Shown: positions 21,337-36,282, numbered from the stretch's first letter. The stretch is DNA of 64,000 bases from Roridomyces roridus (GCA_029378245.1 JARKIF010000136.1:23366-87365); one strand, 5' to 3'. Notes: generated by a model not told the origin, from the sequence alone. Made by a program: numbers and translations.

Positions 21337-22325
21337 AACAAAGGCCACAGGCAGCTGATGCGAATGAGTGTCAAATACGAATCTAAGGAGGACGTCCCCA
21401 TAATAATTTCCCCGGTGTTCGCCATGGACGCCATGGAGGTCAGCTACCCTTACTTGCGAAATCTCTTCCGAATGCTCAGAACTTGCCAGTCTGACGCCGA
21501 TAAAAAACTGTACGAAAATATGGTCAGCAATGGCACCTTCGTCGTCGCGACGGCCGAACTAGTGGGAAAGATGACGAACCTGATGTTGTGCAGTCGCGTG
21601 GAAATGAAGTACTTGACCTCTCTTCTCGTCGAATACTTTTATTGATAGCTCTCTAGCCTGGTGGGAGCGCTAGAGACAAGTGATGTGCTCAAGGACATCC
21701 ACAGAGCGTTTGTCCGCTCGGTCTACATCGAACGAGCCATTAAAGCCTCCACGAATGTCCACCATGATTTACGCGAGATGGGGGATAAATGGTTCATTTT
21801 TCTCACCAGCTGAACAATATCCATGAGAGCCACTCCAACATCCGCCAAGTGCGACGCTGGCTGCGATTTCATGTGCCGTTCATCTCTCTGTTCACGGGCT
21901 TTGCATTTTGTCTTGCTGTTGTTTTGGGGTTTGTGGATTTTAGCTGGGAGGCGCGGTGGACCTACCTTTGCCTGGTGATTTGTGTCTGGTTGTACCTCTT
22001 GCGTGAGTGCTTCGTGTCTGGTCTGAAATGTACTAACCTCCTCAATATTCATCTAGTCTTCATGTTCGTCCTTGATGCCTCTGGAACCTCCGATTTCGAA
22101 GCCACACTTCCCCTTATTGTGGAGGCACTCAAAGGTCTCGGCCAGACCTATCGCAGACTCGGGGTTGCGACAAACGTCCGAACCCGGGACCCTGTCGCCA
22201 TTGACAAGATTATCCATGTGAGGGGCCGATCTCCTTGTTGGTATTCGAGTTGCTGTTCAACTCATCGATTCCTTTAGGAGGCGTCCGAGGCAGCGCACAG
22301 AAGGCTCCGTATATTGAACCGTTAA
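21337..22325 (+). pseudogene. Family A member A6, frame-broken, fused to A5
   Basis: The A5 tail exon leads in frame into MDAMEVSYPYLRNL at 21424, the normal family A N-terminus, and on to 21608. Exon 2 starts at 21657. A one-base deletion near 21786 (A1 reads GATGAAATGG, here GATAAATGG) shifts the frame and gives a stop at 21811-21813. After the shift the rest is well preserved: HSNIRQVRRW, a hydrophobic segment (ISLFTGFAFCLAVVLGF), intron at about 22002-22052, DFEATLPLIVEALKGL, and a tail exon 22278-22325. The break could be genuine decay or a consensus error. Confidence 0.68.
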
Positions 22326-22660
22326 GATTAGAGCTCGGCAGTTGTAGAATTTTTGCGTGTAACCACCTCGCATTGTATGTCTCAACCAAAATGTTGTAGC
22401 CTTTTGACAAATTGATGGCGTGAACGTAGAAAGTCGGGAACCCGGAAGCACGAGGGGTGGGATGACAGTGGCTGATCGGCTGTTATGAGTCCTGTATTGC
22501 AAGGGAACACGCCGACACCTGGTGTGTTCTCGCCAGTTTGCGCTCACTTTTTACTAGATCCCTTTCAGATGTCTGGGGCTTCGTGCCGTCCGAGGAAGGG
22601 TTGGAGACATGTAAATTGCTTACAGCGAGTACAAGGGAGTTGAGATTTCACGATGACCAC
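22326..22660. other. A6-B3 spacer
   Basis: No gene, repeat or clear signal seen between the convergent ends of A6 and B3. Confidence 0.4.
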
Positions 22661-23695
22661 TTAGAGCCCGAGGCTAACGAATCTACCGGCATCGAAACGG
22701 TAAAGCAACTGCATCATCTGCTCCTTGGCCGCTGTGTGTTCCCGCAAATATTCGGCTTCCGCCCAGAGCAAATCGCCCAGAGGCGAGTTGTTCAAATCAT
22801 TCATCCTGCCCTGTTCAAAGACCGTTTCGGTTCGAGATCCAACAACCCGCACGATACCTCATAAACGCCACGTTGAGCCGAATCAGCTCCTCGAGGGTGA
22901 TCTCGATCGTCCGGAGGTCGTTGGCCGATGCAGATTGTCTCGTTTCGTTTGAGAGCGGAACCCAAATTGGCGCACGCCCGCATGAGGCTGACCATATCGC
23001 GGATGGCCGTATCCTTGATACTTGCAAGGTCGTGGGGCAAGTCACGGAGGTTCCCTTTGAGATTGTCAGGATCCATCCAGCGCAGCCAAGATAGCAAGGG
23101 CAGAGGGGGAAGGTCATTGAGTTCGGTTTCCAAAACCTGGATGGTCTGCGGCCAGTGCTCCTGGATGGCATTGGCGTGAATCTGCACCTCGGCCAAGGCG
23201 GCCTGCCACCCCTTCACCGCCATTTCCATCTCCGAGACACGAGGAGGACACGAGGGCCCAGACGGTCGAAGTGGCGCCCGGCACTCGAGGAGGTAATTCG
23301 CGAATGAGGCGAGAGCTCGGAGGACGGCATCTATGACGGAGTCGTATTCCGAGCTCAGAGAATCGAGGGTATCCAAGAGTCCGCCACGATGTGATGTCAA
23401 TGCAACGTCGAGACGGACGAGCCGCTGAGAGAGTTGTGCAATGTCCTCAAATGCCCTGAAACCGGTTTCGCCCACTGCATCAAACCGGGAAAGCAGTTGG
23501 TCGGTCGAGGCATCCTAAAGGTGCAGTTCGTTGCTGGATGATAAAATTGAAAGAGAGACGGACTGATGTTTCCTGTCGATGCCGGTAGTAAGTAAGAAAA
23601 AGCATCTCTAGGTCATGGTCAAAGGCGTCGCATAGGTGCGTCTCCTTGCGAGGAGCAGAGGGCTTCCTCTTGGTAACAGGAGGTTGAGAGGGCAT
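22661..23695 (-). pseudogene. Family B copy B3, inverted, with two frame breaks
   Basis: Minus strand: exon 1 23695-23564 (starts MPSQPPVTKRKPS), intron 23563-23515 (donor GTCCGT), exon 2 from 23514. Compared with B4, two extra bases shift the frame, one around 22930-22960 (before SASANDLRTIE) and one around 22820-22835 (after CWISNR). With those ignored, homology to B4 continues to a stop at 22661. Most similar to B4, not to neighbouring B1/B2. It lies between two stretches of plus-strand genes, so an inversion or independent insertion placed it here. Confidence 0.7.
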
Positions 23696-24012
23696 GATGC
23701 ATGATGGATCAAGGCTTTAAGGAGCAGCTTGGAGGAAGGCAGGAAGGATCTCGGGTCACGAACTTGAACTCCCGGCGTCTATATTTGTTGACGACGCGTG
23801 CCTCTTCTTCGCGTCCACCCCTATATCGGACGAACGGCCCTGGCCCCTCTCTTCGAATCGTCTTCCTGTTGAATCGGCCGCAACAACTTGCGTCTCCGCC
23901 TCGTCTCCTTTAACTTTCACTGTCGTGTCCTTTCTGACTAAAGCCAGTTCCTTTGACTTGCGAAGCCTCCTGTGAATGCTCACAACTTGTTAGCCCGACC
24001 TTGTATGCAGTC
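23696..24012 (+). other. B2 leader containing a family A exon remnant
   Basis: About 23925-23999 resembles the 5' UTR and first exon of A3 (cgtgtccttt..., then ttgcgaagcctcctg and ctcacaacttgtta matching family A codons for LQNFLRILTT), but with a frame break and no ATG. It is directly followed by the B2 start. No other gene seen. Confidence 0.55.
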
Positions 24013-25026
24013 ATGTCCCGACGATTTGAGGACCCAACAAGCCTCTTTCTTCGTTCCAAGATACCCTGGTTTCTTGATTCATACCGCCGCGGCTCTGATC
24101 GTACACAGGAAACTTGCGTCTGTGCTGCCCTTTTCTTCTTCAGCCTTGCCTCATATCTGTGTCAGGACATTACGCTCAATGCGCTTCTCCTGGAATTCGA
24201 CCAAGTAGCTGCCACCGGCCGCAACGCATTTGTTCACTTGATCAACCTCTCCGAACGTGTCGGTCACACCGACCTCGCATTATTCTCTCAACGCGGAACC
24301 TTCATCGACACCTTGAGCCCACTTTATGACGCATACATGGATCTGGCGGCGACAGCGACCAAGGCTCACGCTGCCTGTGCCGAATACCTCTTCCTTCGCC
24401 GAAAGATGTGTCGGGAAGGTCCGGAATCTGTGTTCCCAGTGCAGATTATCAGGGTCCTCGTGGCTTTCAGTGGCTGCCTGCAACAGATGAGTGACGCAGC
24501 AGCGGAAATAGAGAAGCAGTGGAAGGCCACCACAGACGCTTTGCGCGCCGCGATCGATTCTTACTGCATCCGCCCTTCGTTGGTTTCCATTTTCAGTTGG
24601 GTCGACTCGCGCAACGCGGTCAGGCTCGGCCTCCCCCGCCTAATCAATGCGCTGCCGGAGGCCATGCAAAAGTCCACGGAGGGACTTGCTAAATTCCTCG
24701 CGGCTTATGCAGATTTGGAGGGCGCTCTGAACCGGATCGAAGAGACCAGGCTAAGCGCGAGCGAGGCGCTTCCGTCAGAATCCGATATTGGGACCACCCT
24801 TTTTGGACTGATCCACCTCGACACGGCTGTAATGCGCTATCGAGCATGTCTTCTCCTTGCGAACTGGTGGGCCGCGGACAGGCCTACGATGAACGACCCA
24901 ATGACGGGTTCCACACCTTTCCGGAAACTTCTTCGGGTAGCAGAGCTGGATTTCTTGCTGGAATACTTTGGTATGAGATATCCGTCATGGCTCAGCAGTT
25001 ATCGGTATGACGTTTTATCGGTATGA
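24013..25026 (+). CDS. Family B helical protein B2
   Basis: ATG 24013, stop 25024-25026. Same structure as B1, with the 48-nt in-frame intron at 24118-24165, giving about 321 residues (337 unspliced). Differs from B1 at only a handful of positions, so the duplication is recent. At the 3' end a 16-bp tandem duplication (ttatcggtatgacgtt) shifts the frame, so the protein ends YDVLSV instead of YDVRTGL. The 5' flank is unrelated to that of B1 and comes from a family A exon. Function unknown. Confidence 0.78.
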   Translation: MSRRFEDPTSLFLRSKIPWFLDSYRRGSDRTQETCVCAALFFFSLASYLCQDITLNALLLEFDQVAATGRNAFVHLINLSERVGHTDLALFSQRGTFIDTLSPLYDAYMDLAATATKAHAACAEYLFLRRKMCREGPESVFPVQIIRVLVAFSGCLQQMSDAAAEIEKQWKATTDALRAAIDSYCIRPSLVSIFSWVDSRNAVRLGLPRLINALPEAMQKSTEGLAKFLAAYADLEGALNRIEETRLSASEALPSESDIGTTLFGLIHLDTAVMRYRACLLLANWWAADRPTMNDPMTGSTPFRKLLRVAELDFLLEYFGMRYPSWLSSYRYDVLSV

Positions 25027-25431
25027 CGTTCGCACTGGACTGTAGCTCGAGCCCCGTGTACAACTTTTGTATCTGTGGATAAAGACATGTCTTTTTTTCT
25101 CCGCCGCAACGAAAGTCACCGTCGTCGTCCGAGAACAGATTCAAAGCTGTTCATCTATCCATTCACACTGAAAGGCACCCACAACAACATATAATTATCG
25201 AATATCATAGCGTATATAAATCGTACTGTGCTCTCCCCGCAACCTAAACCCGCCCAGAGAAAGCAAGCAACAAGTATACCCAGTATACCCGATCTAAGCA
25301 TCAACACCCCCAGTCTATAATAACATCAGCGTCCCAAGGCGCCGCCCCAAGCGCGCCGCACATGGCAAACGGAGTACCGCTCATCTCCCCTCCCCTCCCT
25401 CGCTCCAAAAATTCCCCCAACACAAACCCAA
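25027..25431. other. B2 3' flank and intergenic DNA
   Basis: Begins with the duplicated B-type 3' flank (gataaagacatgtctttttttct), then A/T-rich DNA running into the 3' UTR of the minus-strand gene ending at 25432. No gene seen. Confidence 0.4.
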
Positions 25432-26709
25432 CTAAACCCTAACAAGCCTGGAACTCGCCCTCGCCTGAACCGGCGAACTGGCACGCACACAAGGCGACCC
25501 AGGACGAACAGTCGTCGTAAGCGGCGAAAGCGGACGCCCAGGCACGCTACCAGGGGCAGGCCCACTGGCTGCCAGACGCGGTGATGTCGGACTAGGCGTA
25601 GGTATGGGCGGCTGGTCTTTGGCAGGCTCGTCTCTCGGTATTGAGGGAACGAGTATCGGGGTAGCAGGTGGGGAGAGGAGCGTTCCCGGCGTTGATATGG
25701 GAGGTTCCTCTTTCTTTGTCGGCGGAGGCACCTCATCCTCGTCGTCAGTTTCCTCGCCAATCTCCACCGGAACGTCGTTTATGATCATATAACTCTTCTT
25801 CTTCTTCTTCCCGCTGGGAGGCGCAGTTGTACTGCTGCTGGGACCCGGCTTGGAATAATTGTAGGCGCTGCTGCCGAACGGAGCGTTGGGAGAGTAAGCT
25901 GCGGTCTCAGCGGCACGGTACGCGTGCTCATACCCATGTACAGGGTTCCTGGTGCCCGTAGCCTGCATCGCACGGTCACGTTCCACGAGAGGCGAAACAA
26001 GCGGGGCGGTGGATGAAGCAGAGGGGAAACGATCAGCTTCTCCTTCTGCTGCAGCACGTGCAGGTGGGTATGCTGGGCTCGCAGCGTCGGAAGTCGGAGT
26101 TGGAGGAGGAGATGCGAAGGGGCTCGAGTCACGCGAGCTTGCGACGGAGCCTGCTGGTGATGAAAAGGGGGAGGGTGCTGGAGAGTTGGCGAGCAGAGGG
26201 AGGAATGTAAATGCAGGCCGAGGCCGAGGAGCAGCGGGTGCTGCCGGGGGACGCAGGTGGGTTAGTGCTGGGTCTGCAAAGCGAGTCGCTTTGGGAGGCA
26301 CAGTCATGGGTCGAATGGTGGAGCGACCTGGGGGCATCATGAAGGGCGTTGGTGCAGTCGAAGCTTCCTCCTTCGGCAGCGGTGGGGCTGGTCGTGTGAC
26401 ATGCTCTGCAGCAAAAATAGGGAGGAGACCAATGGGCACATTGGAAAGAACATGCTTTGCAGGGCGGAAGAGGTCGGCGGGCTGGTCGGCATGGGGTAGA
26501 GACTGCTGAATCTCCTTGAGCTCGAGCAGTTCCTGGTAAGACAGACGGCGGGCAGGCTCTGACGGCGTGCGGTCCCACTCGTCTGCCCAATGGACCTCCT
26601 CGGTGCCCTCCTCACGGAAGAGGACGCATTTGCGATAGTGGATCGGGGTGCTGCTGCCGCTGGGCGTCGGGGTGCCTGGCATGGAGGGGGACTTGAGACA
26701 GCTCTTCAT
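25432..26709 (-). CDS. Pro/Ser-rich conserved fungal protein, possible PP1-binding
   Basis: Intronless, 425 residues. The first 90 residues are the most ordered: CLKSPSMPGTPTPSG, then YRKCVLF, ADEWDRTPSEPARRLSYQEL and KHVLSNVPIGLLP. The rest is Pro/Ser/Ala-rich and disordered, with a basic GKKKKKSY patch followed by an acidic EETDDEDE patch. KCVLF fits the K/R-x-V/I-x-F/W protein phosphatase 1 docking pattern; together with TP/SP sites this suggests a phospho-regulated scaffold, which is inference. I recognise the N-terminal block as typical of basidiomycete proteins without assigned function. Confidence 0.8.
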   Translation of the reverse strand: MKSCLKSPSMPGTPTPSGSSTPIHYRKCVLFREEGTEEVHWADEWDRTPSEPARRLSYQELLELKEIQQSLPHADQPADLFRPAKHVLSNVPIGLLPIFAAEHVTRPAPPLPKEEASTAPTPFMMPPGRSTIRPMTVPPKATRFADPALTHLRPPAAPAAPRPRPAFTFLPLLANSPAPSPFSSPAGSVASSRDSSPFASPPPTPTSDAASPAYPPARAAAEGEADRFPSASSTAPLVSPLVERDRAMQATGTRNPVHGYEHAYRAAETAAYSPNAPFGSSAYNYSKPGPSSSTTAPPSGKKKKKSYMIINDVPVEIGEETDDEDEVPPPTKKEEPPISTPGTLLSPPATPILVPSIPRDEPAKDQPPIPTPSPTSPRLAASGPAPGSVPGRPLSPLTTTVRPGSPCVRASSPVQARASSRLVRV

Positions 26710-27378
26710 GGTGGTGGTAGGAGGAGAAGCGTTGGGGTTTCAGTACGTATTCATTTGAGAGAGGAGCAAATTTGAGTCGGGTGGTCAAGTGCGGACACTT
26801 TCGGATCAATGTTTGTCGGCCGAGGATCTACATCGTCGTGTGAGCCCGCACGCCTGCTACTGCCTCTCAAAAGACCACGCCCCCGCATGTATCGCATCGC
26901 TTGACGGCCGGAACTTGCGAATTTGGGTCAAGTATTCCACCAATGTGGGTCTCATTCATTCCGCGAGATTCAAACCATGAAAAATCGCGCATTCTCTTCC
27001 GCCAATCAGCCGACGACTCTCACGAAGACCACGCAAAAAATACCGCGTTTCAACGCTGTCAGGTGGACGCGCGGCGGGAGGTGGAACTCTGACGAATATG
27101 TGGAGTAGAAGGTAAATCTTTTGTGCGGGTGACGAGGAGATTCAATGACGCAGATATCCTCCAGAATTTGAACAAACCTTTTTGCCGCGCCCACAGCTGC
27201 CCAAATCGGTTATAACATCACAAGTACGGCGTCTTACCTCGAGGTCGGTTGGAACACGGACACCCGCGGTCGGCGCAAATTATACATTCAAGCTTTCCGT
27301 TCTCCCCAACAAGCCAGCCAACTGCTCTCACGAAAAACCAAAATATCCTTGTCGAGCTCCGGGAACGATACTTCCCCA
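26710..27378. other. Intergenic region with a short duplicated segment
   Basis: No gene called. Two segments are related: around 26990-27040 (ccaatcagccgacgactctcacgaag) and around 27300-27350 (caacaagccagccaactgctctcacgaaa), which may reflect an old tandem duplication. Confidence 0.35.
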
Positions 27379-28172
27379 TGTCTGACTCGTCGTCGGGGAT
27401 GTCATCGTCGCCCGTCCTTGGCCCAGACTTGCCTTTCGGGACGCCCGACCGGTGCAACGAACGACAGGGTTGGAGAGGTATGCGACTTTCCTCTTCTATA
27501 TGATTCATGAAAAGCTGGAAGCCAATTCAGGGGACGTCCAGACTTCCCGGCTGCACTCATCGTCCCCGTCGGCTTCTTGTTACTCCAGTCGCCTGGGCTC
27601 GACCACGTTTTTCCGCAAGCCAATTTTGGGACCCTCTTCTCCCGGCGGTGCTGCACTTTGCATGTCCGCCGAGCATCTCAGAGGACAGGATTCTTCATTC
27701 ATTCACCGGCTACATACCCCGCATTCTACCCGCCACCCAAGATCCGACGACGACATGTTTTGTGTGCGTCACTACTTCTTTCTTCCCCACGTATGCACTC
27801 ATCCTAGCAGCTAGTTGACAGGATTGCGTCGACGGATTTCAAGCTCGGCGGAAGCAAAATTCAAGGCCACGGCACTGGTTAAGGCCTGGGCTTTACGAGC
27901 TCACCCTTAGACCTTCTTGGACCGTAGTCGGAGTGAAGAACGCTGACGATGATTATGTAACACTGGAATTCAGGCTTGGATACTTGACGACGAGGTGGAC
28001 GACAGCGCATTTCGACCCCTCCATGCTCCCGCTGCCCCGAAGGCGGAGTTTCCGACGATTCAATACAATACCCCTCCAAGCACCGCGGTATCCTCAAGAG
28101 GAAATTCCGGCCACTTTGGCTGGCGCGAATGAAGACCCCCATCTAGACGAGCCCATGTACTGCTGCTAGACA
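27379..28172 (+). CDS. Putative small multi-exon gene, copy 1 of tandem duplicate
   Basis: ATG at 27379 starts MSDSSSGMSSSPVLGP. A donor GTATGCG is at about 27477. Later exon-like blocks end before introns at about 27758-27820 (GTGTGC...GACAG) and near 27880-27909. A terminal block reads DDEVDDSAFRPLHAPAAPK and stops near 28127. Order and phases are only partly resolved. No domain recognised. The same succession of blocks recurs at 28180-28783, which is the main reason for believing it is a gene. Confidence 0.4.
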
Positions 28173-28179
28173 TGGCACT

Positions 28180-28783
28180 CGTCAACATTTTTCGGCAATG
28201 CCTTCCATACCACTCATTTTGGGGCCCCTCTTCCCTGCGGTGCTCCAGCATAATCCCACTTTGCATGGAAAGCTCGCCTGACCTGCAGGCCCTGCATCGA
28301 TTCTTCATTCATCGGCTACCCCGCGTGCTACTTACCCGCCACCCAGATCCGACGACGACATGTTTGTGAGGGCATTCTAGTGCGTCACCACTTCTCTTCG
28401 CTCTCGTACTCGCAGCTAAGTACTTGACAGGATTGCGTCGACAGAGTTCAAGGCCGGTGGAAGCAACTTCAAGACCAGGGACGGACAGCATTGACACTGG
28501 GCTTTACTAACCCTTGGACTTTCTCGGGCCGCAGACGAGGCCAGGGCAAGGAATGGCGGCAAGGCTTACATAACCGCCAATTTTACTCGACAAGATGGAC
28601 GACGTCGACAGCGCTTTTCAGCAACTCCACGCTCCCGCTGCTCGTCCCCACGCTCGTCTTGCCCCGAAGCCCGAGTTGCCCGCGATCAATACCTCCAAGC
28701 ACCTCGGTATCCCCAAGAACTTCCCAGTCGCTTCGGTGCGGCACCGCTCCGATTCACACGAGCCTACTTTTAAGCGGGTTTAG
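28180..28783 (+). CDS. Putative small gene, copy 2 of tandem duplicate
   Basis: Aligns block by block with 27600-28127: RSDDDMF before an intron (GTGAGG at about 28367 to GACAG at about 28431), IASTEFKAGGSNFK after it, and a terminal block MDDVDSAFQQLHAPAARP (28595-28783, stop TAG) matching DDSAFRPLHAPAAPK of copy 1. Only the terminal 62-codon frame is certain. Function unknown. Confidence 0.4.
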
Positions 28784-29174
28784 ACCAGACCACCCCATAC
28801 CCCTCCTCGCGTCCTTACATGTAACCCTCGTGAATCAATGCATGCGCTCCTTCCTTCAACTCCTCCCAGTGTGATTCAAGTATTCTTCTTGCATGCGGAT
28901 GTATATACATGAGCTGCACTATGGATATGGACAAGGAAAAAAGGACATATCCTGCACCGGGAATGGATATGAGCGCTTGCTGCACTGGTGTATGTATGTA
29001 CGTAAAACGTGAGACGGGAAGACGAAGCCAAAGGGAGAAAGTGGCGAGCAAGCAAGCAAGCACAGCGAAAGGAACTATGAAACCAGGGTAGATATACAAC
29101 ATAGTCTCCATTCAGGTGGGGGGTCGTAAATAGGATTGTAGCGCGGTCGTAAATATGCAATTAGGATCCTTTCT
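28784..29174. other. Intergenic region before SHO1 3' end
   Basis: No gene seen. Contains a small cluster of tgtatg/catatc-type words likely in the SHO1 3' UTR. Confidence 0.35.
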
Positions 29175-30418
29175 TCAGATAATTTGCAGGTAGTTTGATG
29201 GTGCGACTGTAAAGGCAAAAGGTTGGTCAAGTGGGAGATTAAAAGAAGTCGAGATACGCACTGCCAATCGCCCCGTCGGCCTTTTTCGCCTGCCACCATT
29301 TGCCCTGCTTGTCGACGATATCGAGAATCTCGCCTTTGCTGAACGATATCTCGTTTGGGTCGTCTGCGGAGGCGGTGTCTGTGGAAAAAGGTAAGCTCAT
29401 CTTCCGCAGTAGTAGAGCAAGGAGACTGACAAGCATACAGGGCCTTTGCCTTGTATAGGTAATTCTCCGGCGGTGCGTCTTGTCCACCACCGGGTGACGC
29501 AGCCCCTTGGGATCCAGCGCCGACGCCAGCCATCAGCGGTGAACTGGGCCCATTGTCGTTGCCTCCTATAGACCCTGGACCACCCTGAGGAAGATTCGAC
29601 ATGCTGCCTGCCCCGGTGCCCATACTGCGCGTGCCCATCCCACCTTCGCTCCCTCCGCCACCAAAGCTATTTTGGCTGCGGATGCCGGTGTTGTTGCCGC
29701 CCTGGCTCATGCCCATGCTACCGCCGCCCATCTTGGTGTCGTAGTCGTGCGAGCCGATGCCCATGCCGCCAGAAGCATAGTTGTTCGTGTAGCCGTTGCC
29801 GGCCATGTCGTTCATCGATGCTGGCCCGCGTGTACGGCGACGGCGAGAAGGGGGGGTCAGGCCACCAGTGCCGAGGAGGTTGAAGATGTGGAACATGAGT
29901 GAGTCTTCTTCCGAGGTGAAGTAGAGCACCCAGATGATGTCGACCATTGCGAGAATGAGCCAGCCCGCGGCCATGGCGTCGAGAGAGCCAATTCCGGAGA
30001 AGATGCCGCGTTGGACACCAATGACGGCAAAGACTATGGCTACAGCGCCAAAGGTGGATATTTGGAATCGGTGCATGGCTATTGAGTCTGTTGCAAGCGT
30101 GTACAAGACGCCGAGTATCAGGGCCGCTTGCAGGAAGATGGCGAACCACAGCTCGCCGACGGGACCATCCCCGGCTTAGGGTTCTCTTGAGCGTGTTGTA
30201 CGTGTAGCAAAGGAAAGCAGGACTCACAAGATTGCTGTGAGGTCGCGACTGCTTGGGCAATGAATGCTATAAACCAAGCTACCTGAGCAAGAACGGATGA
30301 GCGTCAAAATGTGGGGAAGAGAGGGCGGACGGACTATGGCGAGGATACTGGTGAGGAGAAAGACATAATGAGTCAAAATTGGGGTGAAATCCAAGCCCTC
30401 GTTTCCGCGCGGGGGCAT
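29175..30418 (-). CDS. sho1: SHO1 osmosensor adaptor
   Basis: Five exons: 30418-30335, 30282-30228, 30174-29431, 29378-29262, 29206-29175; all phases agree; 343 residues. Four membrane segments lie in the first about 130 residues (YVFLLTSILAIVAWFIAFIAQA; LWFAIFLQAALILGVLYTL; FGAVAIVFAVIGV; AAGWLILAMVDIIWVLYF), followed by a Gly/Ser/Met-rich linker and a C-terminal SH3 domain with ALYAYTASADDPNEISF, GKWWQAKKADG and APSNYL. This is the standard Sho1 layout: a plasma-membrane sensor that tethers the Pbs2 MAPKK through its SH3 domain and feeds the HOG osmostress pathway. Length fits fungal Sho1. The penultimate intron splits the SH3 coding region near its end. Confidence 0.95.
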
Positions 30419-31868
30419 CGTGGATGAAGGGTACTAGCGCAGCAGACAAAAAGTGGAAGAGGACGCAGCAGTTCTGAAGTAAACGGAATGTGACACACGC
30501 TTTGTTGATCCGCCAAGACTCTTTCACTGCTTTCATGGCCTTTCTGCTGCGGGACTAGGATTTCTTTCACTCGATTCATACACCAATATCTACGATGCGC
30601 TACAAGGAACAGTACACGAAGAGGCTCTGAGGGTAGCCAATATGATTCCGTCTCGCCTTGGCGACGACAAGTGACGCAACTTTTATTTCGTTTGTCTGGG
30701 TCCTTTAGGCAAGGGAGCAATATTCGACGAGAAATCACGACCGCAATGACGGTGATATCGGCTCTGCAGACACCGATAGCCAACACATGACTGCGGCGGC
30801 CTGTGCAAGAGATCCCAAGCCGCGAGAAGAGAACAGGACTCCAAATAGACAGGAATCCTCGCCCTCAAAGTATGTGTGTGGATGTCCAACGGGAGGCAGT
30901 GACTAACCCAGATCAGGGAATGCTATGGCTTTACGACCCAGGCTGCGGACAACAATCTAAATCATCGCCGAATTCGACAATATGACCAGGTCGCCGCCAA
31001 ATCATGCATTCACGCTCCGCTCGTACATGGACCTGGGATGGCGAACGTTCAGCTGAGTTCGCCCATTATGAATGCGACAAGAGTACGGACTTCTACGCTA
31101 CGACCTTCAATCTCGAAGTGCTCAGCTCACACTGGAGGCAACTAATCGAGAAATACCGAGTCGGCGTTACTGCGGCCAGACCAAACTATCATTGGGGAGA
31201 CTAGGATTGCGCAAGCCAATTGCACCTCTGAGGTCCGTTTCTTTTCTTGGTCGAGCGTCCTTGTGCTGAGCCCGACAGATCATACTGAATTATAGGATCT
31301 CTTGCGCCAATTTATCCGACAAAACGATATTGATTTCGATGAGGAGCTCGGGGAGGGACTGCACTGACTCCTGTTGGTGAAACGGACAGTCAGGGACGAT
31401 ACCGTGTGCTGAGGGGCAGCGAGCCACTGCTCTTGGGAGCCGAAATGGCTAGCAGTGCCGCCGCTGTCCATTGGAGCTTGCGATTTGTGATCCGGCCTGG
31501 CAGGATGATTCAGTTTTTCTTTTCGTTTCTACACGCAGCAGTTCAAAGAGTAGTATATTCAATGTATTCTACACGGTGAAATGGGTTTTAGCGCGGAGTT
31601 GAGTAACCTATTCAAGGCGGGCCAATCTTAACGGCATCATGCATCTTTTTCTCTGCCATCCAGGGTGCGTTGCTGCTGACTGCCGCTCTCCTGGTCCTTG
31701 GACTCGGGTTCCGTCCATAGGCCCATGCAATGAACTAGGTCGCTCAAGCCAATTTGAATAGCGGAATCGAGATGGAGGAATGGAAGAGGCCTTATCCGGG
31801 ACATCAAACACGGCAAAGGCTAATTACACGTAAATCCTGCCTGCCTTTGTCCTCTTCTACCAACCACC
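30419..31868. other. Intergenic region SHO1-SNF2 (divergent promoters)
   Basis: 1.45 kb between two divergently transcribed genes. No convincing gene, repeat or RNA seen; only short overlapping frames without coding character. Confidence 0.4.

Positions 31869-36282
<4,414 letters not shown>

Noticed and set aside
30803..31269. Short plus-strand frames between SHO1 and the SNF2 gene
   Set aside because: Three overlapping 60-67-codon frames without homology, codon bias or splice structure; intergenic DNA is the better call.
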